A stretch of 64,000 nucleotides of DNA from the NCBI RefSeq assembly GCF_021044775.1, contig NZ_JAJNOQ010000011.1, forward strand, positions 1 to 64,000, read 5' to 3'. A model generated the notes under the pieces. It was not told the DNA's origin and searched no databases. It saw only the letters and a list, made by a program, of their open reading frames with translations. The DNA comes from Paraeggerthella hominis (lineage in GTDB: Bacteria; Actinomycetota; Coriobacteriia; Coriobacteriales; Eggerthellaceae). A program made the translations under genes and the position numbers. How positions within the stretch are numbered: position 1 is the stretch's first letter; each line of letters starts with the position of its first letter. Below are positions 63,852 through 64,000 of the stretch, one piece after another.

Positions 63852-64000
63852 CTACGCCTGCTCGAGCGTGACGGCAGTGCCCGAAGCGGTTACCATCAGC
63901 ATGTTGCCCTGGCCGAGCACCTCGTAGTCGATGTCGACGCCGACCACCGCATGGGCGCCCATTACCGCGGCGCGCTGCTCAAGCTCTTGAAGCGCTTCGG
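63852..64000 (-). CDS. YbjQ/UPF0145 family protein, 3' end only
   Basis: The 5' part is outside the window. The visible end has GAHAVVGVDIDYEVLGQGNM and VTASGTAVTLEQA, typical of the heavy-metal-binding-domain (YbjQ_1) family. Function not well defined. Confidence 0.85.
   Translation of the reverse strand, partial: EALQELEQRAAVMGAHAVVGVDIDYEVLGQGNMLMVTASGTAVTLEQA

Overview
The window reads as chromosomal DNA of a high-GC, anaerobic actinomycete of class Coriobacteriia, most likely family Eggerthellaceae (Eggerthella/Gordonibacter-like). This is an inference from gene content and codon use. The signs are a K+-type membrane pyrophosphatase, a complete fixABCX electron-transfer flavoprotein set, a Tat-exported molybdoenzyme operon with its own TorD chaperone, frequent GTG starts with strong AGGAGG-type ribosome sites, and GC-rich intergenic repeats. 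The genus cannot be fixed from this sequence alone. No rRNA, tRNA, CRISPR array, integrase or recognisable transposase was seen.

Layout. 1-2.3 kb: a repeat-rich accessory stretch with one nuclease-like orphan gene between two direct copies of a 142-bp element. 2.3-6.6 kb: hppA and a divergent LtaS-like membrane sulfatase-fold enzyme. 6.7-15 kb: the classic translation/transcription operon rimP-nusA-ylxR-infB-rbfA-nrnA-truB-ribF, all on the minus strand with several 4-bp stop/start overlaps. 15-20.4 kb: a CmpB-like membrane protein, a GH3 beta-glycosidase and a DUF2252 protein. 20.5-24.4 kb: a 7TM sensor kinase and LytTR regulator, divergent from an anchored surface protein. 24.4-31.4 kb: a four-gene molybdopterin oxidoreductase operon facing a PucR/CdaR-type regulator.

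31.5-40.6 kb is an acyl-CoA/electron-transfer block: MBL hydrolase, acyl-CoA ligase with XRE-cupin regulator, DUF1269 protein, fixABCX, and a divergent CaiD-like enoyl-CoA hydratase. It resembles parts of the cai/fix carnitine system but has no acyl-CoA dehydrogenase or CoA-transferase here. 40.8-43.5 kb: a lipoprotein, a polytopic membrane protein and a 0.77-kb repeat hotspot. 43.5-48.9 kb: the branched-chain amino-acid operon ilvD-ilvB-ilvN-ilvC behind a T-box-like leader with its own terminator and promoter.

49.2-64 kb: an anchored C39-fold protein lacking the expected catalytic Cys and His, gamma-carbonic anhydrase and cysK, a WalJ-like hydrolase, purine nucleoside phosphorylase, prfA-prmC, thioredoxin reductase facing an MsrA-MsrB fusion, a MATE pump under a textbook MerR-type promoter, trxA, a patatin-like lipase, a voltage-gated-type K+ channel and the 3' end of a YbjQ-family gene.

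The strongest unexplained signals are non-coding. A 142-bp inverted-repeat element occurs three times (195-336, 1933-2074, 50366-50507), each copy exactly 142 bp. A 151-bp palindromic element with perfect 26-bp terminal repeats lies at 61214-61364. A 195-bp inverted duplication lies at 42963-43157. Several short-period tandem arrays (11, 18, 19 and 30 bp) occur in the same kinds of gaps.
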